From positions 1-64,000 of the forward strand of contig NZ_JZRB01000009.1 in NCBI RefSeq assembly GCF_000964085.1: a stretch of 64,000 nt of DNA, in the 5' to 3' direction. This document shows, in pieces, positions 22,145 through 31,380 of this stretch. The first letter of the stretch is position 1. Every line of letters starts with the position of its first letter. The position numbers and the translations under genes are program-made. The notes below the pieces were generated by a model, which was given only the letters and a program-made list of their open reading frames with translations, was not told where the DNA came from and searched no databases. The DNA is from Luteibacter yeojuensis. GTDB taxonomy: Bacteria; Pseudomonadota; Gammaproteobacteria; Xanthomonadales; Rhodanobacteraceae.

Positions 22145-22591
22145 TTACAGCCTGAGCTCCGCCATGTCGTCGCTGATCTCGTCCTCGGTGATCGTCTGGC
22201 GGATCTTCGCGAGGTGGGCCTGTTCGCTCCAAAGCTCGAACTTGCTGCCCATGCCGAGTAGCACGGCTTTTTTCTCGATCCCGGCCGATGCGCGCTGGCT
22301 GGCTGGAAGAAGGATGCGTGCCGCACCGTCGGGTTCGACGATGGTGGCGGCGCCCACCAGCTTCATCTGGAGGTTGCGGTGCACGGCCTTGACCGAGGAA
22401 AGCGCGTTGACTTCATCGCGTACCCGTTCCCATTCCGCGTACGGAAAGATCCACAGGCAGCCGATTTCGAAGGGGTTGTACGTGACCACCAGGCGGTTCT
22501 TGCAGGCGTCGGCCACCTGATCCCGATACGAGGTCGGAATCGTCAGACGACCTTTGTCGTCGACCGTGATGGCTGTTTCGCCTTGGAACAT
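22145..22591 (-). CDS. mraZ: Transcriptional regulator MraZ
   Basis: 148 aa with two AbrB-like half-domains. The first DxxxR is seen as DDKGRLTIP (residues 11-19); the second is DGAARILLP, where the usual Gly is Ala. MraZ is a DNA-binding ring protein that in E. coli represses its own dcw promoter by binding TGGGN direct repeats. It heads the cluster, directly downstream of a promoter with matching boxes (22605-22639). Confidence 0.95.
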   Translation of the reverse strand: MFQGETAITVDDKGRLTIPTSYRDQVADACKNRLVVTYNPFEIGCLWIFPYAEWERVRDEVNALSSVKAVHRNLQMKLVGAATIVEPDGAARILLPASQRASAGIEKKAVLLGMGSKFELWSEQAHLAKIRQTITEDEISDDMAELRL

Positions 22592-22604
22592 GTCTGGTTG
22601 CCCG

Positions 22605-22639
22605 CCCCACCAAATCCCACGATTTCACACTGGGGCCCA
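22605..22639 (-). promoter_or_regulatory. Candidate MraZ operator: four boxes at 10-bp spacing
   Basis: Minus strand, reading toward mraZ: TGGGC (22639-22635), TGTGA (22629-22625), TGGGA (22619-22615), TGGGG (22609-22605), each 10 bp apart. E. coli MraZ binds TGGGN repeats separated by 5 bp. Three of the four boxes fit TGGGN and the second is degenerate. The first box overlaps the -10 element, fitting autorepression. Confidence 0.7.
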
Positions 22640-22667
22640 CGATAGTCTCGGGTCCTGAGACTGTCAA
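22639..22667 (-). promoter_or_regulatory. Sigma-70 promoter of the dcw cluster (PmraZ)
   Basis: Perfect -35 TTGACA (22667-22662), 17-bp spacer, -10 TATCGT (22644-22639) on the minus strand. The spacer is itself a near-palindrome (GTCTC...GAGAC). Confidence 0.75.
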
Positions 22668-22918
22668 GGAATTTTTTCTTGTGAATCAAGGAGAAAGCTC
22701 CTGTTCATCACGATTTCCAGCCATTTCTGAGCAATAAACGGAAGGTGTTTGAATCGCGGGGATTTTTTGATTTTTCCTACACACCATCGGGCGGGAGCCG
22801 ATGGCGAAATCGGGCATGTGACTTACTTCACGTTCACACGGTGAACACGTTCTCGTGGGCGATCGCCCCACTTTCGCCACAAATCTGAAGCCAGAAACAA
22901 TGTGGCAGCCAGAAACAA
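22668..22918. other. Intergenic stretch upstream of mraZ, no gene seen
   Basis: AT-richer than its surroundings. It holds a 6-bp dyad GTTCAC-ACG-GTGAAC (22832-22846) and a 17-bp direct duplication AGCCAGAAACAATGTGG (22889-22905 and 22907-22923) whose second copy runs into the REP-like stem-loop at 22919. I see no promoter that I would trust. Confidence 0.5.
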
Positions 22919-22986
22919 TGTGGGAGCGCGCTTGCGCGCGATGGGCGCCTGTCGCAGCACCCATCGCGCGCAAGCGCGCTCCCACA
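22919..22986. repeat. REP-like stem-loop, family R1
   Basis: GTGGGAGCGCGCTTGCGCGC...GCGCGCAAGCGCGCTCCCAC, a 26-bp inverted repeat with a short loop, just past the 3' end of rnpB. The same arms recur at 23397, 24341, 26685 and 58631. Confidence 0.85.
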
Positions 22987-22996
22987 CCTACCTAAA

Positions 22997-23368
<372 letters not shown>

Positions 23369-23373
23369 CGCCG

Positions 23374-23379
23374 ATTATA
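23374..23379 (-). promoter_or_regulatory. -10 box of rnpB
   Basis: Perfect TATAAT on the minus strand, 6-7 bp before the predicted RNA start. At 17-bp spacing the -35 would be CCCACA, at the edge of the R1 repeat at 23397. Confidence 0.75.
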
Positions 23380-23396
23380 CGGCGGCGGACCCTCCC

Positions 23397-23468
23397 TGTG
23401 GGAGCGCGCTTGCGCGCGATGGGTGCTAGCGGCAAGCCTCCAAATCGCGCGCAAGCGCGCTCCCACAG
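23397..23468. repeat. REP-like stem-loop, family R1
   Basis: CTGTGGGAGCGCGCTTGCGC... and ...GCGCAAGCGCGCTCCCACAG, inverted arms around a 20-bp centre, between rnpB and rsmI. With the copy at 22919 it brackets rnpB. Confidence 0.85.
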
Positions 23469-23481
23469 TCAGGCCAGGGCA

Positions 23482-23487
23482 TACAAT
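23482..23487 (+). promoter_or_regulatory. Candidate -10 box for rsmI
   Basis: TACAAT, 27 bp before the rsmI ATG. No clear -35; the position for one falls in the end of the R1 repeat. Confidence 0.4.
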
Positions 23488-23514
23488 GCCGGTCCGCTCC
23501 AGCAAGGCCCCACC

Positions 23515-24342
23515 ATGCCCACCCCCCGCCCAGGCACCCTGCACGTCATCGCCACGCCCATCGGCAACCGCGACGACATCAGCGCGCGGGCGGTGGCCAC
23601 GCTGCGCGCGGTGGCGGTGGTGGCCGCGGAGGATACGCGGCACACGCGGCCGCTGTTGCAGCACCTGGGCATCGACACGCCGCTGGTGGCGCTGCACGAC
23701 CACAACGAGCGCACCGCGGTCGATGGCCTGGTGGAGCGCATGCGCAACGGCGACGACGTGGGGCTGGTCTCCGACGCCGGCACGCCGCTCATCAGCGACC
23801 CGGGGTTCCGCCTCGTGCGCGCGGCGCGCCAGGCCGGGCTGAAGGTGAGCCCAGTGCCGGGCGCCAGCGCCGTCGTCGCGGCGCTGTCGGTGGCCGGCCT
23901 GCCGAGCGACCGCTTCGTGTTCGAAGGCTTCCTTCCGGCAAAAGGCGGCGCCCGCAAGGCACGGCTGGCCGAACTGGCGGGCGAGGCGCGCACGCTTATC
24001 TTCTATGAATCGTCGCACCGCATCCTCGAGTGCCTGGAGGATATGCGCGACGTGTTCGGCGCTGACCGCGAGGCCGTGGTGGCCCGCGAGCTCACTAAGC
24101 TGTTTGAAACCGTGCTCGGCGCGCCGCTGGGCGAGCTGGTGGGCACCGTCGCCGGCGACGCGAACCAGCAGAAGGGCGAGTTCGTGGTGATGGTGGCCGG
24201 GCGCGAGGCGGGCGAGGACGAGAAGCTGGCCGAGGGGTTGCGGGTGTTTGGGATCCTTAAGGAGGAGCTGCCACCGGCCAAGGCGGCGAAGCTGGCGGCG
24301 GCGATCACGGGGGCGGCGCGGAAGGCGTTGTACGGGGCTTAA
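23515..24342 (+). CDS. rsmI: 16S rRNA 2'-O-methyltransferase RsmI
   Basis: Methylates the 2'-O of C1402 in 16S rRNA, the same nucleotide RsmH modifies. 275 aa, tetrapyrrole-methylase-like fold. Seen: LHVIATPIGNRDDISARAVATL, EDTRHTRPLLQHLGI, DAGTPLISDPGFRLV, PGASAVVAALSVAGLPSDRFVFEGFLP and FYESSHRILECLEDM. The start is ATG 23515 (MPTPRPGTLHV); upstream codons in frame cross the R1 repeat and rnpB. The stop is followed at once by an R1 half-repeat. Confidence 0.95.
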   Translation: MPTPRPGTLHVIATPIGNRDDISARAVATLRAVAVVAAEDTRHTRPLLQHLGIDTPLVALHDHNERTAVDGLVERMRNGDDVGLVSDAGTPLISDPGFRLVRAARQAGLKVSPVPGASAVVAALSVAGLPSDRFVFEGFLPAKGGARKARLAELAGEARTLIFYESSHRILECLEDMRDVFGADREAVVARELTKLFETVLGAPLGELVGTVAGDANQQKGEFVVMVAGREAGEDEKLAEGLRVFGILKEELPPAKAAKLAAAITGAARKALYGA

Positions 24343-24367
24343 TCGCGCGCAAGCGCGCTCCCACATT
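24341..24367. repeat. Single REP-like half, family R1
   Basis: ATCGCGCGCAAGCGCGCTCCCACA, sharing the last bases of the rsmI stop codon. No partner arm nearby. Confidence 0.7.
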
Positions 24368-24404
24368 TGGGGCGGGCTCACGCAGGCCTCGCAAACCAAT
24401 CAGC

Positions 24405-24438
24405 TATGATCCCTTCGTTTCGGCGCCGGAGCGGCGCC
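24405..24438 (+). promoter_or_regulatory. Candidate -10 and leader hairpin of lpoA
   Basis: TATGAT at 24405-24410 followed by the perfect stem GGCGCC-GGAGC-GGCGCC (about 24422-24438) in the short leader before the ATG. No clear -35. Confidence 0.35.
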
Positions 24439-24461
24439 TCTTGCGCCCCAAGGAACCTGCG

Positions 24462-26273
24462 ATGCGACCGATCCGCGCCACCGCCCTGTGCGTCCTCATC
24501 ACCGCCGGCCTCGCGGGCTGCGTGACCCCGGGCGCCTCGCGGCCGGAAGCACACAGCCCCTCGGGCGAGGCCACGCAGGCCGCGCAGGCGATGTACACCA
24601 AGGGCCAGTTCGACCAGGCGGCGCAGGCCTACCTGGCCCTGGCCCAGCAGGACCCGGACCACCGCGACTATTACAAGCTGCTCGCGGGCGAGGCCTACCG
24701 CCAGGAAGGCGCGCTCGACCGGGCCGCGCCGGTGGTGGAAGACATCCGCCGCTCGCACCTCGAAGGCGAGGATGCCCTGCGCTTCGACGCGCTGCGCGCC
24801 GAGATCGCGCTGAAGAACAACGATGCCAAGACGGCGCTCTCGCTCACCGGCAAGCCGGCCACGCGGGTCTCGCCGCAGATCGACCAGCGCCTTGCCGAGC
24901 TGCGCGCCCGTGCGCAGGCCGCGGCGGGCGATCCGTGGAGCGCCGCGCAGACCCGCGTCGAGCTCGACGGCCAGCTGCGCGGCCTTGACCGCGAACAGAA
25001 CCGCCGCGAGATCCTCACCCTGCTCACCGGCATGGGCAATGCGGAACTGGCGGCACGCGGCAACGACCTGGCCGGCAACGACCCGATGCGCCCGTGGGTC
25101 ACCGAGGCCGAAGCCCAGCTGGGCAACGTGAGCCGCTCGCCCGCCGTGCTCGACCAGGCCGTCGGCACGGTGACGGGTGCCCAGGGCGTGCGCGAAGGCT
25201 ACAAGGTGCCCGACAAGGTGGCGCTGCTGCTGCCGCTCAGCGGCCCGCTGGCGGGTGCCGGCGCCGCCATCCGCGATGGCTTCTTCACCAACTACGTGGA
25301 GGCGGGGCACACCAATGCGCCGCGCCCGCAGGTGGTGGTGTACGACGCCGGCAACGATGCCGCGCACGCCGTGGCCGCGTACGACAAGGCCGTGGCCGAA
25401 GGCGCCCGCTTCGTGGTCGGCCCGCTCAACCGCGAAGGCGTCTCGGCCATCTTCGCCAAGGGCGCCCTGCCCGCGCCCATGCTCACGCTGAACTACCCGG
25501 CCGATAGCAAGAACCTGCCGCCCGCGGGCGCCAACGAGTTCGGCCTGCTGCCGGAGACCGAAGGCGCGCAGGTGGCCGACCACATGGCCGACAAGGGCAT
25601 CAAGAACGCCACGGTCATCGTCAGCACCGACGACTTCGCCCGCCGCGCGGGCAATGCCTTCAAGGCGGAGTGGCAGGCGCGCGGTGGCACGCTTGCCAAC
25701 CAGGTGACGCTCGACGCCAACAGCATCGACTTCGGCGCGCAGCTCGGCGCCCTCGCCGTGCCCACCGAAGACGATGCCAGCACCAGCGGTGTCTTCATCA
25801 GCATGAAGCCGCAGCAGGCCCGCCTGTTGCTGCCGCAGCTGCGCCTGGCGAAGAACAACCTGCCGGTGTTCGCCACCTCGCACGTCTACGCCGGTGGCGA
25901 AGACGCCACGGCCGACCGCGACCTGGAAGGCGTGGAGTTCTGCGATGCGCCGTGGCTGTTCGATGCGCAGCCGGGCCTGCCGCGCCGCGCCGACCTGGCC
26001 AACGCGCTGCCCGCCACGCGTGGCGTGGCCGCGCGCCTGTTCGCGTTCGGCATGGATGCATGGGGCCTCGTGCCGTACATCGACTGGATGCGCGGCCACG
26101 CCGGCGCGTACCTGCCGGGTGCGACGGGCCAGCTGGTAGCCGATCAGTTCGGTCGGGTCCGACGCGTACTCATTTGGGCGCGTTTCGCTGACGGCGTTGC
26201 CCACCCGGTGGCAGGTAGCCTTGAACTCGAAGCGCCGGCCACAGCGCCGAACGTCGAGAACGGCGGCGGCTAA
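24462..26273 (+). CDS. lpoA: LpoA-like outer-membrane lipoprotein activator of PBP1A
   Basis: 603 aa (E. coli LpoA 678). Signal peptide with lipobox LAGC (acylated Cys near residue 20), then a TPR-like helical N-domain (YTKGQFDQAAQAYLALAQQDPDH...) and a C-terminal periplasmic-binding-protein-like domain (DKVALLLPLSGPLAGAGAAIRDGFF...). LpoA spans the periplasm from the outer membrane and stimulates PBP1A. RBS AGGA lies about 8 bp before ATG 24462. The rsmI-lpoA-yraN order matches the E. coli rsmI/lpoA/yraN locus and supports the call. Confidence 0.9.
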   Translation: MRPIRATALCVLITAGLAGCVTPGASRPEAHSPSGEATQAAQAMYTKGQFDQAAQAYLALAQQDPDHRDYYKLLAGEAYRQEGALDRAAPVVEDIRRSHLEGEDALRFDALRAEIALKNNDAKTALSLTGKPATRVSPQIDQRLAELRARAQAAAGDPWSAAQTRVELDGQLRGLDREQNRREILTLLTGMGNAELAARGNDLAGNDPMRPWVTEAEAQLGNVSRSPAVLDQAVGTVTGAQGVREGYKVPDKVALLLPLSGPLAGAGAAIRDGFFTNYVEAGHTNAPRPQVVVYDAGNDAAHAVAAYDKAVAEGARFVVGPLNREGVSAIFAKGALPAPMLTLNYPADSKNLPPAGANEFGLLPETEGAQVADHMADKGIKNATVIVSTDDFARRAGNAFKAEWQARGGTLANQVTLDANSIDFGAQLGALAVPTEDDASTSGVFISMKPQQARLLLPQLRLAKNNLPVFATSHVYAGGEDATADRDLEGVEFCDAPWLFDAQPGLPRRADLANALPATRGVAARLFAFGMDAWGLVPYIDWMRGHAGAYLPGATGQLVADQFGRVRRVLIWARFADGVAHPVAGSLELEAPATAPNVENGGG

Positions 26274-26308
26274 ACCCTTCCCTACCCCGGCGCGGAAAGG
26301 AGTTCCGC

Positions 26309-26677
26309 GTGCAAGACCAAGCAAAGAAAACCCCGCGCCGCGCCATCGGAGACCGCTTCGAAGCCGCGGCGCGTTCGTATCTGGAAGCCAGGGGCCTGCG
26401 CTTCGTGCGCGCCAACTTCCTCTGCCGCCTGGGCGAACTCGACCTGGTGATGCGCGACGGCGCAATGCTGGTGTTCGTCGAGGTGCGTTACCGGCGCAGC
26501 AGCGCGTACGGCGGTGCGCTGGGCTCGATCACGGCGCGCAAGCAACAGCGGATGATCCGCGCAGCGCAGGTGTGGCTGCGGGCGCACCCGTGGGATGCGC
26601 AACGGCCGTGCCGGTTCGACGTGGTGGCGTTCGAGGGTGATGGGGTTGAGTGGGTTCGTGGGGCGTTTGATGCCTGA
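26309..26677 (+). CDS. yraN: UPF0102 / YraN family nuclease-fold protein
   Basis: 122 aa. GTG start with AAAGGAG 7 bp upstream. Restriction-endonuclease-like core seen as GELDLVMRD...LVFVEVRYRR (the G-E-x-D-L and E-V-R/K pattern of the PD-(D/E)XK superfamily). Exact cellular role not established; it commonly follows lpoA. Confidence 0.88.
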   Translation: MQDQAKKTPRRAIGDRFEAAARSYLEARGLRFVRANFLCRLGELDLVMRDGAMLVFVEVRYRRSSAYGGALGSITARKQQRMIRAAQVWLRAHPWDAQRPCRFDVVAFEGDGVEWVRGAFDA

Positions 26678-26684
26678 TGCACCG

Positions 26685-26770
26685 CTATCGCGCGCAAGCG
26701 CGCTCCCACAGCTAGGGAGGCGCGCCTGCGCGCGATGTATTCCTGTGGGAGCGCGCTTGCGCGCGATGCC
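26685..26770. repeat. REP-like cluster, family R1 (three arms)
   Basis: ATCGCGCGCAAGCGCGCTCCCACA, then a degenerate arm (GGAGGCGCGCCTGCGCGCGAT), then TGTGGGAGCGCGCTTGCGCGCGAT. It fills the gap between the convergent yraN and HAD genes. Confidence 0.8.
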
Positions 26771-26776
26771 CTACCT

Positions 26777-27466
26777 TCAAGCAGCAGCAACAAACGCCTC
26801 ACGCCCCATCGCCGCCAACTCACCCACGCCGCTGACAACGATATCCGGCGGCGTCTCGTCCATGGCATGGCCCGCCGCCGTGGCGTAATGCCCCTGCTTC
26901 ACGAACACGGTGGTGACGCGGCTGCCGAGCAGCTTCTTGATGGCGACGAGGATGCGCGGCTTGTCGTCCACCATCACGTAGTGATCCGCCGGGTAACGCG
27001 CCTGCATGTCGTCGAGCATCTCTTCCTTGTGCACGTAGATGAGCACGTCGCCGCGGAAGGCATCCCACAGGCCGGCGCGGCGGATCTTGCGCGGCTGGAA
27101 CACGGTATCGCCATCGCTCATGATCACCGGGCGGCCCAGCGTGCGCAGGTGGTCGATAGTTTCCAGCGCGCCGGGGAAGCGGCGCTCGTCGAACGGGTAA
27201 TCGAGCAGGAAGAAACTCATCTCCATGAAATCGATGCCGCTCTGCGTACCCCGCAGGCGCTGCAGCACGCCGAGGTAATCGGCGTAGCCCACCTGGGCAC
27301 GAACCTCCTGGTCGATGGCGTTATAGCGTTCGCGGCCGTCATGGCCGAAGCGCTGCTCGAGCTGCGCGGCCAGGTCGGCGCTGAAGCGGTCGTTATCGAT
27401 CAGCGTGTTGTCGACATCGAACAGGAAGACAATGGGGTCGTGGGTGGACACGTCGGATCCTTGCAC
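26777..27466 (-). CDS. HAD-superfamily hydrolase
   Basis: 229 aa, single-domain haloacid-dehalogenase-like phosphatase. Seen: motif I FDVDNTLIDND (nucleophile Asp), motif II at VIMSDGD, motif III Lys near KPRIL, and motif IV as VMVDDKP. The cap is helical (C1 type). The substrate cannot be told from the sequence; phosphoglycolate-like or other small phosphomonoesters are possible. It is convergent with yraN. Confidence 0.8.
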   Translation of the reverse strand: MQGSDVSTHDPIVFLFDVDNTLIDNDRFSADLAAQLEQRFGHDGRERYNAIDQEVRAQVGYADYLGVLQRLRGTQSGIDFMEMSFFLLDYPFDERRFPGALETIDHLRTLGRPVIMSDGDTVFQPRKIRRAGLWDAFRGDVLIYVHKEEMLDDMQARYPADHYVMVDDKPRILVAIKKLLGSRVTTVFVKQGHYATAAGHAMDETPPDIVVSGVGELAAMGREAFVAAA

Positions 27467-27542
27467 GGGGCGTTGGCCCTACATATGGGGATGGGTAGCG
27501 TGAACCACAGGGGGTGAAGGGGTCTTGTACGCGCCACGCCCA

Positions 27543-27640
27543 TGTAGGAGCCCACTTGTGGGCGACATCTTTCGCGGAAGAGCCACAGACCCTGTGGCGG
27601 CTGTGCGAAAGGCGTCGCGCGCGAAGCGCGCTCCTACAGG
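27543..27640. repeat. REP-like pair, family R2
   Basis: TGTAGGAGCCCACTTGTGGGCGACAT... and, inverted, ...CGCGCGCGAAGCGCGCTCCTACA with TTTCGCG/GCGAAAG inner blocks. Family R2 recurs at 33568, 34393, 36514, 37502 and 40641. This copy lies just past the stop of the GGDEF-EAL gene. Confidence 0.85.
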
Positions 27641-27646
27641 GGATCG

Positions 27647-30391
27647 TCACGCCCTGCGCGGCGGCACCACGCTCAGGTGCTTGCCGCCCGAGGCGCCGGG
27701 CTTGGGCGCCAGCATGCGGGCGATGTCTTCGGGTGCCACGGGGCGGGAGTAGAGGTAGCCCTGGCCTTCCTGGCAGCCGGCGCGGAGAAGGAAATCGTGT
27801 TGCGATTCGGTTTCGATGCCTTCGGCCACGGTGTGCAGGCCGAGGCTGCGGGCGATGGCGATCATGGCTTCGGTGATGGCCACGTCGTTGCTGCTGGCCG
27901 GCAGGCCGGTGACGAACGAGCGATCGATCTTCAGGAACGCCACGGCCGGCAGCTTCAGGTACGCCAGCGACGAATAGCCGGTGCCGAAATCATCGATGGC
28001 CACGGCCACGCCGAGGTTGTGCAGCGCGATCATGGCCTTCTCGGTGTCCTCGCCCATGCGCAGGATGGCGCTCTCGGTGAGCTCCACCAGCAGGCGCTTC
28101 GGCGGGACGCCACTGGCGAGCAACGCCTGGCCCACGCCCGACAGGAAATCGGGGTGGCTGAACGAGCTGGCGGAGACGTTCACCGCCATGCGCAGCGGCG
28201 GCAGGCGCGCGTCGTCCCACAGGCGCAGCTGCTCGCACGCGCGTTGCAGCACCCACTGGTCGATCTGGCGGATGAGGCCGAGGCTCTCCGCGATGGGGAT
28301 GAATTCATCGGGCGGCACCATGCCGCGCTCGGGGTGCTGCCAGCGCAGCAGCGCCTCGACGGCCACCACGCGGCCGGTCTTCATCTCGACGCTGGGCTGG
28401 TACACCAGGTGGAACTCGTTGCGCTGCAGGGCCTGGCGCAGCTCCGCCGCCAGCTTGAGGCGGCGGCGCGCGTCGGCGTGCATCTTGGGCGTGTAGAAGC
28501 GCAGCGCGTTGCGTTCTTCCATCTTGGCCACGTACATGGCGGCATCGGCGTTGGCGATGAGCGTCACGGCGTCGTTGCCATCGAGCGGGTAGCCCGCGAT
28601 ACCGATGCTGGCGGACACGAACAGCTCGTAATCGCCCAGGTCGAACGGGCGCGACAGCGCGGCGAGCAGGGCCTCGGCCACCACCAGGGCTTCCTCGCGC
28701 GAGCGCAGGTCGGTGAGCAGCACGGTGAATTCGTCGCCGCCGATGCGCCCGGCCACGTCGTGCGGCGACATGAGCGCCTTGATGCGCTCGGCCACGCGGA
28801 TGAGCAGCGCATCGCCCGTGGCGTGGCTGTAGCTGTCGTTCACCACCTTGAAGGCATCGAGGTCGACGAACAGCACCGCCACGGCGCCACGCGCATGCGC
28901 GGCGCGCGTGATGGCCTCGGCGCAGCGGCGCTCGAACTCCGAGCGGGTGACGAGGCCGGTGAGCGGGTCGTGGTTCGCAAGATGCTGCAGGCGCAGGCGA
29001 TCGGCCTTGCGCGTGGTGATATCGGACACCACCGCCACGTAGTGCTGCGGGCGGCCATCCTTGTCGCGGATGCTGCTGATGCTCATCAGCTCGGGGTAGG
29101 TGCTGCCATCGGCGCGGCGGCTCTCCACCTCGCCCAGCCAGTTATCGCCCGCGGCGATCTCGTCCCATAGCGACTGCGGCAGCGGCCGGCCATCGGGCAG
29201 CGTGCGCGTGGCGTCGAGGCGGTGGTTGCGCAGGCTGGCGAGCGGGATGCCCGTGAGCTTCTGGTGCGCGGCGTTGGCCGTGGTCACGCGGCGGTCGGCG
29301 TCGGCGATGATGACGCCCTCGGCGATGCTGGCCAGCGCCTCGGCGGCGATCTTGCGTTCCTGCTCCATGGCCACGCGATCGGAGATATCGCGGACGATGG
29401 CCTGGCATACCTGCTGCTGGCCCCACACCACGAGGCTGCTCTGCGTTTCCACCGGGCGGGTGCCGCCATCGGTGCTGCGCAGCACGCCGGCGCCGGAGTG
29501 CGGCGAGCCCTCGAGGAACAGGCTGGCCAGCGGCAGGCCGATCAGGTCGTGCCGGGGGCAGCCCACCCACGCCGCGGCGCGGCCGTTGGCGTCGAGCACG
29601 GCGCCCGTGGCCTCGTCCACCATGAAGATGGCATCGGCCGCGCTGTCGAACAGCAGGCTGTAGCGCTCCTCGGTGCCGCGGATGCCGGCGAGCACGCGCA
29701 GGGCGAAGCGGATCCACAGCAGGGCGGCCAGCACGGCCACGCCCACTACGGTGAAGAACAGCACGCGGCCCAGCCAGGAGGCGCCATTGGCGATATCCAG
29801 CGAGAAGGCCTCGGCGCGCGGCTCGATGAAGGTGTTCAGGTCGGCGATGTGTTCGCGCTCGCGCTCGACCATGGCCGGGTCGACCGTATGCGCGCCATAG
29901 GCGTGCTCGAGGCGGTCGGCCGTGTCTTCCAGGTCGGCCAGGCTGGCGTCGACCGAGCGCCACTCGGCGATGGCCTCGCGCACGTAGGGCATGGAACTGA
30001 AGTGGGCGAAGATGAAGACCATGCCCGGGATGGCCTCGGGGATGACCCCGCCACGGGCGAAGGCATCCTCCACCTCGGCCTGGACGTAATCGCCGCTGGC
30101 GATGGCGTCGCGGGCCCAGCGGTCGGCCATCATCACGCCGTAGTTGGCCCGGAACCCGTCCAGGTCGGCCTGGCGGCCGTGGGCAGCGTAGGCGTCGAGA
30201 TCGATCACCGCCTGCTTCTGCGCCTTCGACCAGAGACTCTCGCCGTTGAGGAAACCGGCGAGAGTCACCTGGGTTTGCAATGCCACCCAGGTCAGGGCCA
30301 GCACCAGCACCGCGCCGGCGACAAGCGCGTACGCCAGGGGCCGGAGGCGCCTGGTGAGCGGTTGCAGCTGGTTGGCTTGAACGCGGAGCAT
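27647..30391 (-). CDS. Membrane PAS-PAS-GGDEF-EAL cyclic-di-GMP protein
   Basis: 914 aa. Order: membrane segment (about 20-40), periplasmic helical sensor region (about 45-195), second membrane segment (about 199-222), PAS (about 240-340), PAS (about 350-460), GGDEF domain with intact RIGGDEF at 549-555, EAL domain with intact EALLRW at 679-684. Both catalytic signatures are intact, so synthesis and/or hydrolysis of c-di-GMP is possible. The inhibitory RxxD site before GGDEF reads SPHD, so product inhibition through the I-site is probably absent. The signal sensed is unknown. Transcribed alone or with the gene upstream. Confidence 0.92.
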   Translation of the reverse strand: MLRVQANQLQPLTRRLRPLAYALVAGAVLVLALTWVALQTQVTLAGFLNGESLWSKAQKQAVIDLDAYAAHGRQADLDGFRANYGVMMADRWARDAIASGDYVQAEVEDAFARGGVIPEAIPGMVFIFAHFSSMPYVREAIAEWRSVDASLADLEDTADRLEHAYGAHTVDPAMVEREREHIADLNTFIEPRAEAFSLDIANGASWLGRVLFFTVVGVAVLAALLWIRFALRVLAGIRGTEERYSLLFDSAADAIFMVDEATGAVLDANGRAAAWVGCPRHDLIGLPLASLFLEGSPHSGAGVLRSTDGGTRPVETQSSLVVWGQQQVCQAIVRDISDRVAMEQERKIAAEALASIAEGVIIADADRRVTTANAAHQKLTGIPLASLRNHRLDATRTLPDGRPLPQSLWDEIAAGDNWLGEVESRRADGSTYPELMSISSIRDKDGRPQHYVAVVSDITTRKADRLRLQHLANHDPLTGLVTRSEFERRCAEAITRAAHARGAVAVLFVDLDAFKVVNDSYSHATGDALLIRVAERIKALMSPHDVAGRIGGDEFTVLLTDLRSREEALVVAEALLAALSRPFDLGDYELFVSASIGIAGYPLDGNDAVTLIANADAAMYVAKMEERNALRFYTPKMHADARRRLKLAAELRQALQRNEFHLVYQPSVEMKTGRVVAVEALLRWQHPERGMVPPDEFIPIAESLGLIRQIDQWVLQRACEQLRLWDDARLPPLRMAVNVSASSFSHPDFLSGVGQALLASGVPPKRLLVELTESAILRMGEDTEKAMIALHNLGVAVAIDDFGTGYSSLAYLKLPAVAFLKIDRSFVTGLPASSNDVAITEAMIAIARSLGLHTVAEGIETESQHDFLLRAGCQEGQGYLYSRPVAPEDIARMLAPKPGASGGKHLSVVPPRRA

Positions 30392-30451
30392 GGTCTAGCT
30401 GGATTCCCGGTCCCGTGGTGATAGTGCGCTACTTCGTACCCAACTTGCGAG

Positions 30452-31228
30452 TTATGCGGCGACTTCGTTCGGCATCTGGAACGAGCCAACCACGTCCATG
30501 CAGCGATCCAGCGTGATAGCCATGCTGATATAGCTGCGACGGACGCACTCCATCACGTGCTCCACCTGGTCCACCGGCGGGTTGGTGCCGAGGAGGGTGC
30601 AGACGATCTCGAGTGCTTCCCACGGATGGGTATCGTCATAAGCGGCGTGCAGCTGAAGCCAGCGCAGGCCGGCCTTACGGCCGGAAATCGGCAGACTTTC
30701 GGCATACGCCGCGCTTTCATAGACGATCTGCGACCAGTCGCCGGTGGCGCCTTCCACCGCATAGTTGGTGGCGGCGATGCCGGCGGCCAGCGAATCGTGG
30801 CGAGTCACCTCCTCACACCAATCGGCCAGCGCCTGGGAACCTTTAGGCGGCTGGCCAGCCAGCACCTCGGCGCGCGGCACGCCCGCGGACTCGGCCCAGT
30901 TCAGCCAGTACTCGGCGTGGTTCTGTTCCACGCGGATATTGCGGACCAGCCAGCGGCGGGCCAGGTCATCGCCCGGGCTGCGGCCGAAGCGGGTCTTCAG
31001 CAGGCTGTGGGCCATGTAGCCCGGGAAGCGCTCAATGACCGGCCACACGCCCACCATGAAGTTGCGGGTGGCTTCCGGGTCCAGCTGGGCCGTCGTCATC
31101 AAACCCCACATCTCGTGGTTGACGATGGCGCGCCGAGCATCCTCACAGGACGACACCATGTCCTGCGCCCAGGTCGGATAGCTGGCGATGTCCATCTGCG
31201 GGCCGGTCAGTTCAAAACGTGCATTCAT
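30452..31228 (-). CDS. Haem-oxygenase-fold (TenA/PqqC-like) protein
   Basis: 258 aa, all-helical. Candidate metal-ligand motifs at family-like places: NHEMWG, EQNHAEYW, and HAAYDDTHPWEALE. This pattern is typical of haem-oxygenase-like di-iron oxidases annotated as TenA/PqqC or iron-containing redox enzymes. No pqq or thi genes are near, so neither PQQ nor thiamin salvage is supported. The substrate is unknown. Confidence 0.65.
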   Translation of the reverse strand: MNARFELTGPQMDIASYPTWAQDMVSSCEDARRAIVNHEMWGLMTTAQLDPEATRNFMVGVWPVIERFPGYMAHSLLKTRFGRSPGDDLARRWLVRNIRVEQNHAEYWLNWAESAGVPRAEVLAGQPPKGSQALADWCEEVTRHDSLAAGIAATNYAVEGATGDWSQIVYESAAYAESLPISGRKAGLRWLQLHAAYDDTHPWEALEIVCTLLGTNPPVDQVEHVMECVRRSYISMAITLDRCMDVVGSFQMPNEVAA

Positions 31229-31380
31229 GTTCGATCTCCCTAAAGATCATTGCTGCCAATTGAAGGTCCGGGCGAGCCCGGGCGACCCGCGGCCCGCCCC
31301 ATTACCGGCCCCATTGCGGGTGCCGGACACCCATTAGCGCACAACGGTTCTTCACATCTGTCTTTAGAGAGCGAGGCATT

